The position numbers were made by a program, and so were the translations under genes. Source: a virus. Taken from it: a stretch of 42,781 bases of DNA. Positions 41,401-42,781 of this stretch are shown here, piece after piece; positions within the stretch are counted from its first letter, which is position 1; each line of letters begins with the position of its first letter. Under the pieces are notes generated by a model that saw nothing but the letters and a program-made list of their open reading frames with translations, made no database searches and was not told where the DNA came from. Location: IMG/VR virus record IMGVR_UViG_3300030107_007093, positions 1-42,781 of that record. One strand, given 5' to 3'.

Positions 41401-41857
41401 GAGGCATAGTTATGATGGTAACAAGATAATAAAAACAAGGAAACTGGTCTTTAAACCTTATGAGTTTAGTTCAGTAAATATGTGTCTGGTAACAGGACTT
41501 ATACAAAAGAATCTAACACCTGACTTACTGAAGCGTAAGAAGTTAAAGTTCAGGGATGAGACTAACAAGTATTATGGTCATTGTTATCATGCTACACAGG
41601 CATTATATTATTTGATGGACACTAACAAGTTAGTACCTATGAGTGGTGAGGATTACAGAGAAGAGAAACACTGGTGGTTACAAAATAAAGATAACATATA
41701 TGATTGTACTGCCGAGCAATACTGGACGGTTGGTAAATTGCCACCATATCATGTGGGTAAGAAGTCTAAGTGGTATGGATGGAAACAAAGACCACAACAA
41801 ATATCATTAGATTTAATGGTCAAGGTGTTGGGTGACAGATTACACACTGTCACATAA
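41387..41857 (+). CDS. Papain/transglutaminase-like fold protein (putative)
   Basis: I use ATG 41387 (MKTVERHSYDG), which gives 156 aa, because the earlier ATG at 41363 overlaps the methyltransferase more deeply. Residues YYGHCYHATQALYYLM, KHWWLQN and NIYDCTAEQYW suggest a catalytic triad C66, H95, D106, in the Cys-His-Asp order and spacing pattern of transglutaminase-like or papain-like enzymes (H-x-W-L ... D-x-T). The function may be a peptidase, an amidase or a deaminase-like transferase. It overlaps the methyltransferase gene by 14 bp and is its operon partner. No signal peptide is seen, so it would act in the cytoplasm. Confidence 0.75.
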   Translation: MKTVERHSYDGNKIIKTRKLVFKPYEFSSVNMCLVTGLIQKNLTPDLLKRKKLKFRDETNKYYGHCYHATQALYYLMDTNKLVPMSGEDYREEKHWWLQNKDNIYDCTAEQYWTVGKLPPYHVGKKSKWYGWKQRPQQISLDLMVKVLGDRLHTVT

Positions 41858-41860
41858 GTA

Positions 41861-41889
41861 TTGTAATTTTAGATAAAATCTATTATAAT
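41861..41889 (+). promoter_or_regulatory. Sigma70-like promoter of the last operon
   Basis: TTGTAA (41861-41866), 17-bp spacer, perfect TATAAT (41884-41889). The 13-mer TATAATATGTACA starting at the -10 is identical to that of the helicase promoter. GAGGA at 41905-41909 is a good ribosome binding site for ATG 41917. Confidence 0.75.
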
Positions 41890-41916
41890 ATGTACATACC
41901 ACACGAGGAAACTCCT

Positions 41917-42057
41917 ATGAGATGCGAAGTTAAGTTGTATGTTGCTGGAAGAGTCTTCTATGAAGAGGTAGAAGCACGTGATTATTCTGATGCAAGAGAT
42001 ACTGCATTAGCACGTAATCCAAAAGCAACGGTAGTCAGTGTCAATGCCAAGTTCTGA
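41917..42057 (+). CDS. Very small protein (46 aa)
   Basis: ATG 41917 to TGA 42055-42057 encodes 46 residues starting MRCEVKLYVAGRVFYEEVEA and ending NPKATVVSVNAKF. It follows a perfect -10 promoter and a GAGGA ribosome binding site, which makes it a convincing gene despite its size. Short beta-alpha-beta character (KLYVAGRVFYEEVEARDYSDARDTALA, here only outlined) resembles small phage proteins with a compact fold. No function known. The next gene starts within its end. Confidence 0.8.
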   Translation: MRCEVKLYVAGRVFYEEVEARDYSDARDTALARNPKATVVSVNAKF

Positions 42058-42292
42058 TTACAGAAAGTTCTATACCTGTCCCAATAAGAGTATTCTGGAT
42101 ACAAAACCAGGATACCCTGAGGGATATATTACTAAGGATGGTATGTGGGCTGCAGTTCCTATTCTGGGAAGTAACACCAAGTTACAAATTGTTCATAATG
42201 GAACATTTCCTCACGTTGCAAGGAATTATCCTGAAGCAGTTGCATACATAAAAAGAGAAATAGCTAAAGAAAAAAAGAAAGGGAAATGCTAA
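42044..42292 (+). CDS. Small hypothetical protein (82 aa)
   Basis: Taken from ATG 42044, which is 14 bp inside the preceding gene; GTG 42038 in the same frame is possible. It has PSSDYRKFYTCPNKS, then a strand-rich middle (GMWAAVPILGSNTKLQIVHNG) and a C-terminal basic tail (AYIKREIAKEKKKGKC). The Lys-rich end may bind nucleic acid. No known family recognised. Its stop overlaps the next start region. Confidence 0.7.
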   Translation: MPSSDYRKFYTCPNKSILDTKPGYPEGYITKDGMWAAVPILGSNTKLQIVHNGTFPHVARNYPEAVAYIKREIAKEKKKGKC

Positions 42293-42597
42293 ACGATTTA
42301 GGTGTTGATCCTAATGAATGGTTTGATAATCCTTTAGATCGTATGCCTATTGCAACGAATAAACCATTACATTCAGACAACAAAGAAAAAGTTAATCTAC
42401 CAGCTGAACTCATGGAGGTTCCAACATCAGTGACTAATCCAAAACCAGAACCTAAACCTAAAAAGAAAGAGGTTAAAGAGGATGATAACATACATCAAAA
42501 GATGTATGAGATTGCAACTGCAAAGTATAATCCTTTTGCCGTTGGTGGTACTGAAAATTTAAACTCATTTGGAGGAGGTTCCGAACAAATACAATGA
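42286..42597 (+). CDS. Hydrophilic hypothetical protein (103 aa)
   Basis: The product starts LNDLGVDPNEWFDNPLDRMP, has a Pro/Lys/Glu-rich middle (NPKPEPKPKKKEVKEDD) that is probably disordered, and ends NPFAVGGTENLNSFGGG. The short helix-like stretch HQKMYEIATAKYN may be the only ordered part. It overlaps the previous gene by 7 bp and the next by an ATGA. Function unknown; a linker or scaffold role is possible. Confidence 0.7.
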   Translation: MLNDLGVDPNEWFDNPLDRMPIATNKPLHSDNKEKVNLPAELMEVPTSVTNPKPEPKPKKKEVKEDDNIHQKMYEIATAKYNPFAVGGTENLNSFGGGSEQIQ

Positions 42598-42781
42598 AAG
42601 AAACCGATTTAGAGAGATGGGATCGTGGTAGAACTCTATTGTTAGAGTCACTGTATAAACCAGACAGTAAACTTCGTGGTTGTGCCTACAATCAAGAATG
42701 TTATGATGAAATGATGGCATTGAGAGATCATGTAATTGATTTGGTCAAATCAATGGAGAATCCACATTCTGAGCCAATACC
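42594..42781 (+). CDS. Hypothetical protein, C-terminus beyond the window
   Basis: ATG 42594 overlaps the preceding stop as ATGA and the frame stays open to the window end for 62 full codons. The N-terminal part is hydrophilic and helical (KETDLERWDRGRTLLLESLY, CAYNQECYDEMMALRDHVIDL). Two Cys at about 30 and 36. No family recognised from this fragment. Confidence 0.7.
   Translation, partial: MKETDLERWDRGRTLLLESLYKPDSKLRGCAYNQECYDEMMALRDHVIDLVKSMENPHSEPI

Noticed and set aside
1-42781. tRNA genes
   Set aside because: No cloverleaf with a GTTCRANYC-type T arm was noticed in the gaps, and gaps are nearly all under 135 bp; a tRNAscan run would be decisive.

Overview
This window looks like part of the genome of a T4-like marine myovirus (the cyanophage / pelagiphage HTVC008M type). 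The evidence is recognisable T4-family baseplate and head-completion genes (53, 48, 4, a tube-fold protein, 26, a 27-like hub, a 5-like spike), AT-rich and tightly packed genes, T4-type late promoter boxes (nCTAAATA / nATAAATA), a long run of repetitive fibre genes, and several 2-oxoglutarate/Fe(II) oxygenases. No photosynthesis gene or tRNA was seen here, so the host (cyanobacterium or SAR11-type bacterium) cannot be fixed from this window.

Layout. (1) 1-2843: the last codons of an upstream + strand gene and its terminator, then a minus-strand group 4 - 126-aa unknown - 48 - 53. (2) 2844-12205: a plus-strand tail-core run: tube-fold protein, gp26 with a probable programmed -1 frameshift extension, two paralogous hydrophobic tape-measure-like proteins, 27-like hub, 5-like OB protein, a large unknown virion protein and a beta-helical spike-like protein. 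(3) 12205-36464: about 24 kb of fibre and adhesin genes, including a tail-collar fibre, a fibre made of four repeated modules, an 1831-aa beta-helix fibre with an S74 auto-cleaving chaperone, and a glycine-rich gp38-like adhesin. It is interrupted by a minus-strand oxygenase gene and a small cassette (27256-27939) of short genes with a host-like promoter. (4) 36464-37764: two more oxygenase genes in tandem. (5) 37840-42781: a terminator, then early/middle-type genes behind extended -10 or sigma70-like promoters: SF2 helicase, DH-motif protein, HxGH nucleotidyltransferase, small membrane protein, small unknown, DNA methyltransferase, papain-like protein, and several small proteins, mostly joined by ATGA overlaps.

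How it works together. Regions 1-3 build the baseplate, tail tube and host-recognition apparatus and appear to be driven by late promoters. Regions 4-5 carry host-sigma-like promoters and probably act earlier, on nucleic acid or metabolism. The most notable points are the gp26 frameshift (a G/GT-like tail chaperone layout in a T4-like phage), overlapping early/late divergent promoters at 24251-24265, the gp5 spike split into separate genes, the fibre-linked oxygenases, and the helicase/nuclease-like/methyltransferase operon.
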